A stretch of 64,000 bases of DNA, from contig NZ_VMSF01000001.1 in assembly GCF_009765225.1 (NCBI RefSeq), positions 2,666,001-2,730,000 on the forward strand. Reading direction: 5' to 3'. Source of the stretch: Leifsonia sp. AG29. Its GTDB lineage: Bacteria > Actinomycetota > Actinomycetes > Actinomycetales > Microbacteriaceae. The position numbers and the translations under genes are program-made. Below are positions 16,926 to 25,237 of the stretch, one piece after another (positions within the stretch are counted from its first letter, which is position 1; the number at the start of each line of letters is the position of its first letter). The notes below the pieces were generated by a model. It searched no databases and was not told the DNA's origin. It worked only from the letters and a program-made list of their open reading frames with translations.

Positions 16926-17851
16926 TGGAAGATATTCGACGATGGCTCCCCCTCGCCGCGATCGCCCCGATCGCCTGGGGGAGCACGTACTTCGTGACCA
17001 GGGAATTCCTGCCCGACGCACCGATCTGGGGCGCCACCATTCGAGCCCTGCCGGCCGGGCTGCTTCTCCTGGCGCTCGTACGAAGGCGGCCCCGCGGTTC
17101 CTGGTGGTGGAAATCGGCCGTGCTGGGCACCCTGAACGTGGGGGCGTTCTTCGTGCTGATCTACGCAGCGGCCCAGCTCATGCCCGCCAGCATCGCGTCG
17201 ACCATCATGGCGTTCTCCCCCATCGCACTCGCGCTCATCGCCTGGCCGCTCGTCCACGAGAAGCCGAACAGAATGCGCCTCGGTGGCGCAGCGGTCGGCG
17301 TCGCGGGGGTGATGGTGATGCTGTGGGGCGGCACGACGAGCGTGAGCGGCACGGGGATCGCCGCGTCCGTCACAGCGATGGTCATGTCGGCGGTCGGCTT
17401 CCTGCTCGCGAAGCGATGGAACCCCGATGTCGGAGCACTGGCGTCCACCGCATGGCAACTGACCGCCGGCGGACTGCTTCTGCTGCCTGTGGCCGCGGTG
17501 ATCGAGGGGCCACCTCCCGCCGTGAACGGAGCGACGATCGCCGGCTACGCCTATCTGAGCCTGGTGGCCACGGCACTCGCCTACGTCGCATGGTTCACGG
17601 CGCTCGGCCATCTGCGGGCGGACTCGGTCGGACTGGTGGGCCTCCTCAATCCTGCCGCCGGGGTCCTGCTCGGCGTCCTGATCGCGGGCGACACCCTCGA
17701 ACTCCGCCAATGGGCCGGACTGATCGTCGTGCTCCTCGGCGTCGCGACCCCGTTCGCCGCGAAGCTCGTTCCGCCGCGGGTCACCGCAACTCGGCAAGGC
17801 TCATCGCGACCGCTCGCCGGACCCGCGGAATTTCCAGCGCGGCGCTCATGA
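16925..17851 (+). CDS. EamA/DMT-family transporter
   Basis: 308-aa membrane protein with ten hydrophobic segments in two EamA repeats: first IAWGSTYFVTREFLPDAP to GGTTSV, second ASVTAMVMSAVGFLLAKRW to GVATPF. DMT exporters release amino acids or metabolites; substrate unknown. ATG 16925 is chosen because a -10 box lies 7 nt upstream. The 3' end overlaps the convergent FAD monooxygenase by 71 nt. Divergent from MarR, its probable repressor. Confidence 0.9.
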   Translation: MEDIRRWLPLAAIAPIAWGSTYFVTREFLPDAPIWGATIRALPAGLLLLALVRRRPRGSWWWKSAVLGTLNVGAFFVLIYAAAQLMPASIASTIMAFSPIALALIAWPLVHEKPNRMRLGGAAVGVAGVMVMLWGGTTSVSGTGIAASVTAMVMSAVGFLLAKRWNPDVGALASTAWQLTAGGLLLLPVAAVIEGPPPAVNGATIAGYAYLSLVATALAYVAWFTALGHLRADSVGLVGLLNPAAGVLLGVLIAGDTLELRQWAGLIVVLLGVATPFAAKLVPPRVTATRQGSSRPLAGPAEFPARRS

Positions 17852-18920
17852 CGCCATTCCGTATCGCGCGCGCGGCAGGATTCCTCAAAGTAGCGACCCG
17901 CGTCGTCCGGTCGGTCAACCTGACGACCTCCGCCGCGACCGGACGCCGGCGCAGCTCATAGTCATCAAGCGACGCCTCGGGGGATCCGTTGAAAACGGCT
18001 GTCAGCCTCTCGGCGAGGTCCACGGCGTCCTGAATGCCCGTATTCATCCCCTGGCCGCCCGCTGGGCTGTGAACGTGGGCCGCGTCTCCGACGAGGAGCA
18101 GCCGACCATTGCGGTAGCGGCTCGCTAGCCGATGGTGCACGCGGAACCGTGATGACCAGACGACGTCCCGCACCGAGCCGGTGCGCGGACCTCGAACGGC
18201 GAGCAGAGCCTGGATGAATCCGGCGTCCGGCTGGTCAGGGGCTTCGTCGACGGTGGCGACGATCCGATGCCGACCACCGGGCAGAGGTGCGACGACCGCC
18301 AGGCCGGCCGGCGACAAGAACAACTGGACCTCGTTCCGCGGAAGAGCCCAGTCCAGCTGCACGTCGCCAAGGACGAAGCTCTGCGGATACTGAGCGCCCT
18401 CGAAAGGGATTCCGGCGGCCTCGCGAACCGTGCTCCGCATTCCGTCGGCCCCGACGACAAATGCGGCATCGACGTCCGTGTCGCCCTCAGCGGAGCTCAG
18501 CCGAACCCGAACAGCGGTCTCGGACTGCACGACTGCGCTCGCTCGTGTTCCCCAACGGACCCGCACTCCGAGCTCGTCGAGGCGGCCGCGGAGGATCTCC
18601 TCGGTCCGCGATTGAGGCAGCATCAGCGTGTACGGAAACGGGGTCGGCAACCCGGAGAAGTCCACACGGCCGAGGACGCGGTCCCGGTCACGCAGGGTGA
18701 ACTCCGGGACGATGACCCCTTCCCCGACAAGGGATTCGGTGACCGCTGACTGGCGAAGCACCTCGAGAGTTCGAGCATGGATGACGGCCGCGCGGGACGT
18801 GTTGGCTCCCCGAGGGGCGGCGTCGACGACGACCACGGACACGCCCCGACGCGCCAACTCGATGGCCGTGGTGAGCCCAGCGGGCCCGGCTCCGACGACC
18901 AGAACCTCGACTCGATCCAT
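17781..18920 (-). CDS. FAD-dependent aromatic monooxygenase
   Basis: 379-aa PHBH-type hydroxylase using FAD and NAD(P)H. FAD-binding GAGPAG (residues 9-14), a DG-like stretch FVVGADGMRSTVRE, and the second FAD motif GRLLLVGDAAHVHSPAGGQG with GMNTGIQDA. ATG 18920 follows GGAGGGGA with 8-nt spacing. It is divergent from a TetR gene with several GTCAAC/GTTGAC half-sites between them, so expression is likely induced by its aromatic or polyketide-like substrate. The exact substrate is unknown; related proteins include antibiotic-inactivating and ring-hydroxylating enzymes. Confidence 0.9.
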   Translation of the reverse strand: MDRVEVLVVGAGPAGLTTAIELARRGVSVVVVDAAPRGANTSRAAVIHARTLEVLRQSAVTESLVGEGVIVPEFTLRDRDRVLGRVDFSGLPTPFPYTLMLPQSRTEEILRGRLDELGVRVRWGTRASAVVQSETAVRVRLSSAEGDTDVDAAFVVGADGMRSTVREAAGIPFEGAQYPQSFVLGDVQLDWALPRNEVQLFLSPAGLAVVAPLPGGRHRIVATVDEAPDQPDAGFIQALLAVRGPRTGSVRDVVWSSRFRVHHRLASRYRNGRLLLVGDAAHVHSPAGGQGMNTGIQDAVDLAERLTAVFNGSPEASLDDYELRRRPVAAEVVRLTDRTTRVATLRNPAARAIRNGVMSAALEIPRVRRAVAMSLAELR

Positions 18921-18935
18921 GTCCGTTCCCCTCCG

Positions 18936-19005
18936 GTCAACGCGTGTTGGCCTACAGGCGTTGACTTTATCCATGCGCGCTGTCGAAAGTCAACAAGCGC
19001 TGACT
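18936..19005. promoter_or_regulatory. Array of TetR operator half-sites
   Basis: The divergent gap holds GTCAACGC (18936-18943) with GCGTTGAC (18958-18965), GTTGACTTT (18960-18968) with AAAGTCAAC (18986-18994), and AGTCA (18988-18992) with TGACT (19001-19005). The repeated GTTGAC core points to one regulator, presumably the adjacent TetR protein. Confidence 0.65.
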
Positions 19006-19016
19006 ATGATGAAGCG

Positions 19017-19592
19017 ATGAGTGAGACCGCGAGACGATCCGACCGCAGCAAGGCCGCGATTCTGGCTGCCGCCCAGAGCCAGTTCCAGCAGCACGGCTAC
19101 GAGGGCACCACTCTGCGCGCCATCTCCGCGGAGGCCGGGATCGATGTCGCGATGCTCATTCGCTACTTCGGCAGCAAGCAGGGGCTTTTCGATGCGGCAA
19201 CCGACATCGACCTTGACCTGCCCGACCTGACCTCGGCCGATCCGGCGGAGGTCGGGAGCATCCTCGCCGAGCATTTCCTCACCCAATGGGAGGGGCCGAA
19301 CGGTCCGGCACTCCGTGCATTGCTGACCGCCGCCCTGCCCGGCACAGCGCCTGCCGCACGCATCGCGGATGTTTTCCGGAGCCAGGTGGCGCCCGCACTT
19401 CGGTTGGCTCTCGCGGACGACCCCGAGTACGCCGATCGTGCGGCACTCGTATCCAGTCAGCTCCTGGGCTTCGCACTGGGCCGCTATGTCTTGAGGCTCC
19501 CACCGCTCCTCGGACTCAGCCGAGAATCAGCCACCCGCCTGCTGGGCGCGGCGATCCAGTCGACGATGAGCGGAGGATCGGATGATCACTGA
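19017..19592 (+). CDS. TetR-family regulator
   Basis: 191-aa repressor. HTH region: AILAAAQSQFQQHGYEGTTL, then ISAEAGIDVAMLIRYFGSKQG; the C-terminal domain fits the TetR_C_17-like group (PALRALLTAALPG, SQLLGFALGRYVLRLP). ATG 19017 is the first Met after the operator array; the longer upstream frame lies antisense to the monooxygenase. Divergent from the FAD monooxygenase gene it most likely controls. Confidence 0.9.
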   Translation: MSETARRSDRSKAAILAAAQSQFQQHGYEGTTLRAISAEAGIDVAMLIRYFGSKQGLFDAATDIDLDLPDLTSADPAEVGSILAEHFLTQWEGPNGPALRALLTAALPGTAPAARIADVFRSQVAPALRLALADDPEYADRAALVSSQLLGFALGRYVLRLPPLLGLSRESATRLLGAAIQSTMSGGSDDH

Positions 19593-19639
19593 AAGGACCG
19601 GCGACACCGCCCAGGATCCGCCGTCGAGGACGCGATATT

Positions 19640-19666
19640 CACAGATTTCTGAAATTTGTGTATTGT
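19640..19666. promoter_or_regulatory. Palindromic operator and -10 box upstream of MarR gene
   Basis: A 21-bp near-palindrome (19640-19660, arms CACAGATTT and AAATTTGTG) is followed directly by TATTGT (19661-19666) and, 7 nt later, GTG 19674. That GTG is in frame with the MarR gene that starts 195 nt further on, but the intervening codons do not look like protein. The 19593-19868 gap otherwise holds nothing recognisable; it may be remains of a deleted gene start. Confidence 0.45.
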
Positions 19667-19868
19667 CGCTTTCGTGACGCCACCCCTGCGGGCTCGCTAT
19701 TCCCAGACGAGGCCGGCTACACCATCGCCGCCCTCTGCGTCCTTCCATTGCTTCTACTCAGCACTGTTGTCCTGCTCGCCAGGAGAACGAGAACGACGCC
19801 CTGAGAAGATCGGACTGCTCCAATGCCCCGCGCACTCGGACTGCGGTCGGTCGCTAGTATTCTGTGGC

Positions 19869-20315
19869 GTGCCGAAGCCAGCGAGTCCGCCGCCCGAACC
19901 GCCGCAGGCATTGACGGAATTGATCGACGAGGTCTTCCGCACCAATGGGATGTTCCTCGCCGAGGGAGACGAGCTCATGTCGGCTCTCGGGTTGACCGGC
20001 CGGAGCTGGCAGGTCCTGGGTTTCCTCGCCGACGGGGCGGTGACCGCTTCAGAACTGGCCCGGCGCCGTGGACTTCGTCGGCAGAGCGTTCAAGAGGCGG
20101 TGAACAAGCTGATTGCTTCGGGACATGTCAGTCGTCGCTCGAATCCCGCCGACAAGCGCGCTCCGCTCCTGGAGTTGACCGCGCGGGGCCGCGCCACAAT
20201 GGTCGAAATCGAGGCGATAAGGATCGAGTGGACGAACCGCCGGGCGGCTGCGGTGCCGGAGGAGGACTTGCGCGCAGCCATCGCCGTACTCAGAAAACTG
20301 CGCGAGACTCGATAG
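19869..20315 (+). CDS. MarR-family transcriptional regulator
   Basis: 148-aa winged-helix protein: GLTGRSWQVLGFLADGAVTA, recognition helix RRGLRRQSVQEAVNKLIASG, wing RRSNPADKRAPLLELTARG. GTG 19869 is preferred: TAGTAT lies 8 nt upstream (leaderless layout) and the protein then has normal family length, whereas upstream codons are Pro/Ser/Arg-rich and unlike a MarR N-terminus. No obvious target gene is adjacent; the next gene is a convergent VOC protein. Confidence 0.82.
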   Translation: MPKPASPPPEPPQALTELIDEVFRTNGMFLAEGDELMSALGLTGRSWQVLGFLADGAVTASELARRRGLRRQSVQEAVNKLIASGHVSRRSNPADKRAPLLELTARGRATMVEIEAIRIEWTNRRAAAVPEEDLRAAIAVLRKLRETR

Positions 20316-20368
20316 ACATTCACCCCGTGTCGGAATTTTCCGTAATCAGAACTGGTGCCTCGCGCCGC

Positions 20369-20749
20369 CTATCCCTGCACCAGGCACACGATGTGGCCGT
20401 CCCGATCTCGAACGACGGCCATCGCCTCGCCCCAGGGTTGTAGAGCAGGCGGATCGACCACGACACCGCCCATACGGACCCATCGCGAAACAGCCGCTTC
20501 GAGGTGGGCGACGGTGAAGCTGATCGCCACCGCCGTATCGGAGGGAACGGCCGACCGCTGGTGCAGCATGATTTCGATGTCGCCTCCCGTGGACAGCGAA
20601 GCGATCTCCGAACTCAGTCGGCTCACTTGAAGCCCGACGATGTCACGATAGAAGATCAAGGACTCCGGCAAGGAGGTCACCGAGACGATGACACGCCTCA
20701 CACGGGGAAGACTGCTCGCGAACGAGGTCGGGTTCATACCAGTCATCAT
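20369..20749 (-). CDS. VOC family protein
   Basis: 126-aa glyoxalase-fold protein: VIVSVTSLPESLIFYRDIVGL, a middle strand ISFTVAHLEAAVSRWVRMGG, and AMAVVRDRDGHIVCLVQG. ATG 20749 (or 20746/20737) is used; an upstream TTG is unlikely. It lies 21 nt downstream of the TetR stop in the same direction, and TGACAG-TTGC-CTGTCA, a perfect inverted repeat, spans 20757-20772 at that junction. Probably the second gene of the TetR transcript. Ligand unknown. Confidence 0.8.
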   Translation of the reverse strand: MMTGMNPTSFASSLPRVRRVIVSVTSLPESLIFYRDIVGLQVSRLSSEIASLSTGGDIEIMLHQRSAVPSDTAVAISFTVAHLEAAVSRWVRMGGVVVDPPALQPWGEAMAVVRDRDGHIVCLVQG

Positions 20750-20769
20750 GCATTTATGACAGGCAACTG

Positions 20770-21345
20770 TCAAACGCGTTTGGTCGGTCCGCTCTCGTCG
20801 TACGCCCCGGCCACGGCGGAGACGGCCGCGTCGATAACCTCGCCGACACGATCCTCCGGCAGTCGACCCGCGGTCACGAGCGCCCCGATCCCCTCCACCG
20901 CGGCGGCGGCGACGTAGACAAGCGGCCCGGGCGGGTCGCCCGGCGCTTCACCGAGGACCTGCGCCCCGAGGGCGAAGAACTCGGAGGCCGCGCGCTGCAC
21001 GGGCGGCCTATCCGGCTTCGAGCCGAACATCAGGGCAACGAGGGGACCGTTGTTGACGGCGAACTCGACGTACGTCGTGAAGTACCGGCGCAGCCGTGCC
21101 CGCCGGTCCTCGGCTTCGGCGGCGAATCGCAGGGCGGCCGTGAGCTCCTCGAAGCCTCTTGCAGCGATCGCCGCGAGCAGTTCGTCACGGTCGGCGAAGT
21201 GCCGGCGGGGCGCCCCGTGGCTGACGCCGGCACGTCGAGCCAGCTCGCGCAGGGTCACCCCGTCCACCCCCTCCTGCACCAGAAGCCGCCGCCCGTCTGC
21301 GATCAGCGCCTCCCGAAGAGACCCGTGGTGGTAGGCCGATTCCAT
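20770..21345 (-). CDS. TetR-family regulator
   Basis: 191-aa repressor: HHGSLREALIADGRRLLVQE, then LARRAGVSHGAPRRHFADRDE; the C-terminal part (VEFAVNNGPLVALMFGSKPDR) matches the TetR_C group often called WHG-type. Divergent from a short-chain dehydrogenase with a 63-nt gap containing CAACA-A-TGTTG. It likely represses that enzyme and itself, and is followed by a VOC gene. Confidence 0.9.
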   Translation of the reverse strand: MESAYHHGSLREALIADGRRLLVQEGVDGVTLRELARRAGVSHGAPRRHFADRDELLAAIAARGFEELTAALRFAAEAEDRRARLRRYFTTYVEFAVNNGPLVALMFGSKPDRPPVQRAASEFFALGAQVLGEAPGDPPGPLVYVAAAAVEGIGALVTAGRLPEDRVGEVIDAAVSAVAGAYDESGPTKRV

Positions 21346-21372
21346 GCGACCAGTCTAGCGGTGATGTAGGCA

Positions 21373-21401
21373 TTGACAACAATGTTGCCACTGACTACTC
21401 T
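21373..21401 (+). promoter_or_regulatory. Promoter and TetR operator of the SDR gene
   Basis: TTGACA (21373-21378), 17-nt spacer, TACTCT (21396-21401), then 7 nt to ATG 21409: a leaderless promoter. CAACA-A-TGTTG (21377-21387) overlaps the -35 box, placing a repressor where polymerase binds. Confidence 0.65.
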
Positions 21402-21408
21402 CACCTTC

Positions 21409-22284
21409 ATGCCTGATTACGATGCCTCCTCCCTCCCCGATCTCCGCCATCGCACGGTCGTCATCACCGGCGCCTCCAGCGGGATCGGCGAAGCCACAGC
21501 CACGTTCCTCGCCGCCGCGGGCGCCCGCACCGTGCTCGCAGTGCGCAACCCGGACAAGGGGGCGGCCGCGGCTCGCCGCATGACCGGCTCCGTCGACGTC
21601 CGCGAACTCGACCTGGCGTCCCTCGACTCCATCCGGAGCTTCGCGCGAACCTGGGATTCCCCCATCGACATCCTGATCAACAACGCCGGCGTCTCCGCCC
21701 GGACGCTGCGGCGCACAGCCGACGGCTTCGAACTCGACTTCGGCACCAACCACCTGGGCCATTTCGCCCTGACCGCTCTGCTGCTGCCCCAGGTGACGGG
21801 CCGCGTGGTCACCGTGGCGTCGCAGGCGGAACGCGCCGCTCGCCTCGACCTCGACGACCCGAACTGGGAGCGACGACCCTACGTGCCGAGCCGCGCCTAC
21901 AACGACTCCAAGCTCGCGAACCTGCTGTTCACAGCCGAACTGGAACGACGGCTGCGCGCCGGCCGCTCGCCGGTCAGAGCTGTCGCCGCCCACCCGGGCC
22001 TGGTGACGACGCCCATCTACGACAAGCCCGCGGATGCGCAGCGAACCTTCTGGGACCGCATCCTGCCGGTGCTCGGTCAGGACGCGGCACATGGGGCACT
22101 TCCCCTTTTGTTCGCAGCCACCGAAGACGTTCCCGGCGGAGGCTTCGTCGGTCCACAGCACCTGATGCACATGCGCGGAGGAGCACAGCTCATCCGGCGC
22201 TCGAAGGCAGCCGCGGATCCAAAGCTCGCGGGCCGCCTCTGGGACATCTCCGAGGCATTGACGCGCGTGGCATATCCCGGCTGA
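21409..22284 (+). CDS. Short-chain dehydrogenase/reductase (SDR)
   Basis: 291-aa NAD(P)-dependent oxidoreductase resembling retinol-dehydrogenase-type SDRs. Cofactor motif TGASSGIGEA (residues 22-31), NNAGV, catalytic Ser in TVASQAE and YNDSK (Tyr-x3-Lys) are intact. ATG 21409 is chosen because a strong leaderless promoter ends 7 nt upstream. Divergent from its probable TetR repressor and convergent with the DUF5666-like gene (31-nt gap). Substrate unknown. Confidence 0.9.
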   Translation: MPDYDASSLPDLRHRTVVITGASSGIGEATATFLAAAGARTVLAVRNPDKGAAAARRMTGSVDVRELDLASLDSIRSFARTWDSPIDILINNAGVSARTLRRTADGFELDFGTNHLGHFALTALLLPQVTGRVVTVASQAERAARLDLDDPNWERRPYVPSRAYNDSKLANLLFTAELERRLRAGRSPVRAVAAHPGLVTTPIYDKPADAQRTFWDRILPVLGQDAAHGALPLLFAATEDVPGGGFVGPQHLMHMRGGAQLIRRSKAAADPKLAGRLWDISEALTRVAYPG

Positions 22285-22315
22285 GGCCGTCTCCCGGGCG
22301 TGGACGACCGGGCGG

Positions 22316-22981
22316 TCAGCTCGTCGACATGGGCGCGGGCGTGGCCGCTGGCGAGGGCGTCCCCGTCGTGCTCGACGTGTTCGCCTTGGCTCCCAGATGA
22401 ACGATCCGAGTGGCGTTCACCGTGCTCCCGGTGCGGGTCCCGATGATCCCGACCCGCTGCCCGACCGCGAAGGAGGAGGCACTCGCGGGTTTGTTGGCGG
22501 TGCCGTATGCGGTCGAAGACCCCACAGTCACTGTGAGTGTCTCGCCGGCTGCGGAGCGGATGGTCCAGCTGGTCGCCGAGATCCCGGTCACGATGCCGAG
22601 GAGGCCGTGTCCCTGCTTCCGCGCTCGCGCCGCGGCTTTCGGTTGAGCAGCGACGCGAGCAGCGGTCGGAGCACTGGCGGATGAAGCCACGGCCGTCGAG
22701 ACTCCCCAGGCCGTGGCACCGGCGACGAGGACAACCCCGAGCGCAGCCGCGGCGACGACAAGAGCCAGAGGCTTACGGCGCAGGTACGATCCGGTGGGCG
22801 AGGAGGCCTCCGCCTGCCCCGCGCTCGTTTTCATCGCGTCCGTGACGGCTGTCCCCGCTGGGCGAAGGGGTGAGAAGGAAGGCGCAGGGAGGGGCTGAGT
22901 CACTTCGGGAAGCGGCGCGGTCGGGAGGTCGTCCATCCCGTTCTCGCTGTCGTCTGGCTGGTCGGGCCGATTCGTGTCCAT
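22316..22981 (-). CDS. DUF5666-like membrane-anchored protein
   Basis: 221-aa protein with an acidic, Pro-rich cytoplasmic head (MDTNRPDQPDDSENGMDDLP), one membrane helix at about residues 70-95 (ALVVAAAALGVVLVAGATAW), then an extracytoplasmic OB-like domain (IVTGISATSWTIRSAAGETL to VGQRVGIIGTRTGSTVNATR) that fits DUF5666, and a Ser/Thr/Pro tail. Function unknown; such proteins often sit near two-component systems. ATG 22981 is followed upstream by paired GTAAG repeats. Its 5' region and 3' tail are each duplicated as relics elsewhere in the window (47868-47990 and 1915-2000). Confidence 0.82.
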   Translation of the reverse strand: MDTNRPDQPDDSENGMDDLPTAPLPEVTQPLPAPSFSPLRPAGTAVTDAMKTSAGQAEASSPTGSYLRRKPLALVVAAAALGVVLVAGATAWGVSTAVASSASAPTAARVAAQPKAAARARKQGHGLLGIVTGISATSWTIRSAAGETLTVTVGSSTAYGTANKPASASSFAVGQRVGIIGTRTGSTVNATRIVHLGAKANTSSTTGTPSPAATPAPMSTS

Positions 22982-23026
22982 GCCGACAACATTCTCGCCA
23001 GCAGATCAGACGACCACTCGGGGAAT

Positions 23027-23092
23027 GTAAGCGGAAGGTAAGGCTTGCCGGTCGCGAACCGCCGTCCGCCGACACCTTTACCTCATTCTTAC
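23027..23092. promoter_or_regulatory. Paired direct repeats, possible OmpR-type response-regulator boxes
   Basis: GTAAG-N6-GTAAG (23027-23042, 11-bp period) faces the DUF5666-like gene and TTAC-N7-TTAC (23078-23092, same period, opposite orientation) faces the DUF1996 gene. Eleven-bp-spaced direct repeats are the usual site form for OmpR/PhoB-family regulators. The first pair is kept as GTAA-N7-GTAA in the relic promoter at 47966-47980. Confidence 0.55.
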
Positions 23093-23136
23093 GTAGCCCT
23101 GCCGCGATTCGAACACTGAGCGCGCTGAATCGAAGG

Positions 23137-24150
23137 GTGAAACCCACGCCTCGCCTTTTCGGCACTCCCGGTTCGGCACTGATTCCCTGGCTGCGGACGC
23201 CCGTCGGCGTGGCGGTCGCGATCGTGTCCGCCCTGCTCCTCGCGGCCGCGACGGCCGCCTCGACCGCTGCGGCCGTGACCGCGTCCGCCCCGCCGCGCGT
23301 GGTGACCACCGGCTTCCCGTCCGGAGGCACAAACCCCGGCATCTTCACCGACACCTGTGCGCGCGCCAAGACCGCACCCGACGACCCGATCATGATGCCG
23401 GGAATGACGGGGATGTCCATGCAGCACGACTTCTTCGGCAACCCGGCCGTGAACGCGTCGGCCACAGCTGCGGCACTACGCGGCGGCTCCACCACCTGCT
23501 CGACCAGCGCCGACGCCTCCGCCTACTGGACCCCGGTGGTGTACCAACACGGGGAGGCGCTGACGCCGCAGCGCACGCTGCTCTACTGGCGCACACGACC
23601 AGGCACGGCGGCAACGACACGGACCATGCCGCAAGGAATCAGCCTCATCGCCGGAAATGAGACGGCGACCGCACCGCAATCCACCTCCGTTGTCAATTGG
23701 ACGTGCACCACCGGCGCCGACGGCCACCCAGCCGCCGCAGGATCCCTCCCGCACGATTGCCCGGCGGGCACGCAGCTGCGCCTGGTGATCTCCTTCCCCG
23801 ACTGCTGGGACGGCCACACGATGGACGGCCGCGACCGGTCCGGTGCCGTCTACGCCACAGCGGCCGGCTGCCCCTCCTCGCATCCCGTGCACATCCCCCA
23901 GCTCGTGCTCCACGTCACCTACCCGACAAGCCGCGGCGACGGCATAACGCTCTCCACCGGCCCGCATACGCAAGGCCCCCCGGTCACCGGACATGCCGAC
24001 TTCATCAGCGGATGGCAGCAGAACCGCATGGACGCCGACGTCGCCGCATGCGTCACCGCGCAAGTGCGGTGCGGGCCCGTCGTCGGCGCGGACGCGACCC
24101 CCCGTGGCGGACGAGAGCCTCGTGGGAGCGGACGGCGAGTAAGCCCATGA
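23137..24150 (+). CDS. DUF1996 domain-containing secreted or anchored protein
   Basis: 337 aa. A hydrophobic segment at residues 15-45 (VGVAVAIVSALLLAAATAAS) serves as signal or anchor. DUF1996 hallmarks follow: a Met-rich MMPGMTGMSMQHDFFGNP, STTCSTSADASAYWTPVVY, ISFPDCWDGHTMDGRD, HIPQLVLHVTYP. The fungal/actinobacterial family is extracellular and of unknown role; the Met/His-rich loop could bind copper, an inference. GTG 23137 is the only start that directly precedes the signal; its ribosome binding site is poor. Divergent from the DUF5666-like gene through shared repeat boxes. Confidence 0.85.
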   Translation: MKPTPRLFGTPGSALIPWLRTPVGVAVAIVSALLLAAATAASTAAAVTASAPPRVVTTGFPSGGTNPGIFTDTCARAKTAPDDPIMMPGMTGMSMQHDFFGNPAVNASATAAALRGGSTTCSTSADASAYWTPVVYQHGEALTPQRTLLYWRTRPGTAATTRTMPQGISLIAGNETATAPQSTSVVNWTCTTGADGHPAAAGSLPHDCPAGTQLRLVISFPDCWDGHTMDGRDRSGAVYATAAGCPSSHPVHIPQLVLHVTYPTSRGDGITLSTGPHTQGPPVTGHADFISGWQQNRMDADVAACVTAQVRCGPVVGADATPRGGREPRGSGRRVSP

Positions 24151-24220
24151 GTGCGGCTTGGTCAAACGCCCGGATGGGGAGAAACCGCTCAAGGCGCAAA
24201 TGCCCTGTGTTTGGTGACTG

Positions 24221-25054
24221 TCAGCCTCGATCGTCGGGGTCCTCGCCGGTGCGTCGTCCGTTCTCTAGCCTCGCCATTTCCGCCATGTCTGCGCCGTCGA
24301 GGTCGAAAGAGTAGACATCGAGATTGGTTCGGATTCGAGCCGGAGTTGTCGATTTCACGATCGGAACGGTGCCCAGGCGGAGCTGCCACCTGAGAACGAT
24401 CTGCGCAGGAGTCACCTGGTGCTTGTGCGCCAGTCGTTGCACTGTGTCTTCGGTGAGCATTCGCCCGCGGGCGAGTGGTGACCAGGCCTGCGTGACGATT
24501 CCGTGGGTGTCGTGGTAGCGGCGCAGGTCCCGCTGAGGCAGCCAGGGGTGCAACTCGACTTGGTTGACCACCGGTGTCGTCCCGGTCTCGGCCATGAGCC
24601 GCTCCAGATGGTGGACGTGGAAGTTGGCAACTCCGATAGAGAGTGCCCGACTTTCCTTCTGAAGCCGCTGGAGTGCGCGCCAGGCCGGGACGTACTGGTC
24701 GAGTCTCGGCGCCGGCCAATGGATCATGTACAGGTCCACGTAGTCCAGACCCAGACGCCTGAGACTGGCGTCGAACGCGCGGAGCGTGGAGTCGTACCCG
24801 TTATCGGTCCACCATACCTTGGTGGTCACGAAGAGGTCCTGCCGCTGAATGCCGCAGCCGCGAACGGCCTCGCCAACTTCGGTCTCGTTGTCGTAGAAGG
24901 CGGCGGTATCGATGTGCCGATAACCGGCCTCGATCGCGACGGCGACCGTCTCCGCTGTCGCGCTCCTTGGGATCTTGTACACGCCGAATCCGAGTTCCGG
25001 CATGAGCCGCCCATCCCGCAACGCGATCTCAGGAACCGACGTCGGCGAATTCAC
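24221..25054 (-). CDS. Aldo/keto reductase
   Basis: 277-aa NADPH-dependent carbonyl reductase of the 2,5-diketo-gluconate reductase group. The catalytic tetrad is visible: Asp and Tyr in GYRHIDTAAFYDNE, Lys in FVTTKVWW, His in DLYMIHWP; NADPH contacts in IVKSTTPARIRTNL. GTG 25054 is favoured because AAGGA lies 9 nt upstream; an ATG at 25063 touches that site and is too close. Stands alone downstream of the nag operon terminator, in the same direction. Confidence 0.9.
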   Translation of the reverse strand: MNSPTSVPEIALRDGRLMPELGFGVYKIPRSATAETVAVAIEAGYRHIDTAAFYDNETEVGEAVRGCGIQRQDLFVTTKVWWTDNGYDSTLRAFDASLRRLGLDYVDLYMIHWPAPRLDQYVPAWRALQRLQKESRALSIGVANFHVHHLERLMAETGTTPVVNQVELHPWLPQRDLRRYHDTHGIVTQAWSPLARGRMLTEDTVQRLAHKHQVTPAQIVLRWQLRLGTVPIVKSTTPARIRTNLDVYSFDLDGADMAEMARLENGRRTGEDPDDRG

Positions 25055-25139
25055 GGTGACCATTCCTTGTATCGAAGGCTCCGGCAAGTGGCGCCGCTGA
25101 GGGCGACGGCAGGGTCTGGAAGAACGCATCATCACCATC

Positions 25140-25173
25140 GGGCGGGGCCGCCCGGGGGAATGCGGCCCCGCCC
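25140..25173 (-). terminator. Terminator of the amino-sugar operon
   Basis: GGGCGGGGCCGC (25140-25151) and GCGGCCCCGCCC (25162-25173) form a perfect 12-bp stem with a 10-nt loop, 65 nt after the nagB stop. Confidence 0.75.
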
Positions 25174-25237
25174 TCGGGTCCTCTCGGGTATCGCGCCGAG
25201 CTCCGAGAGAACGATCGGTGCTTGAGATCAGGGGACT

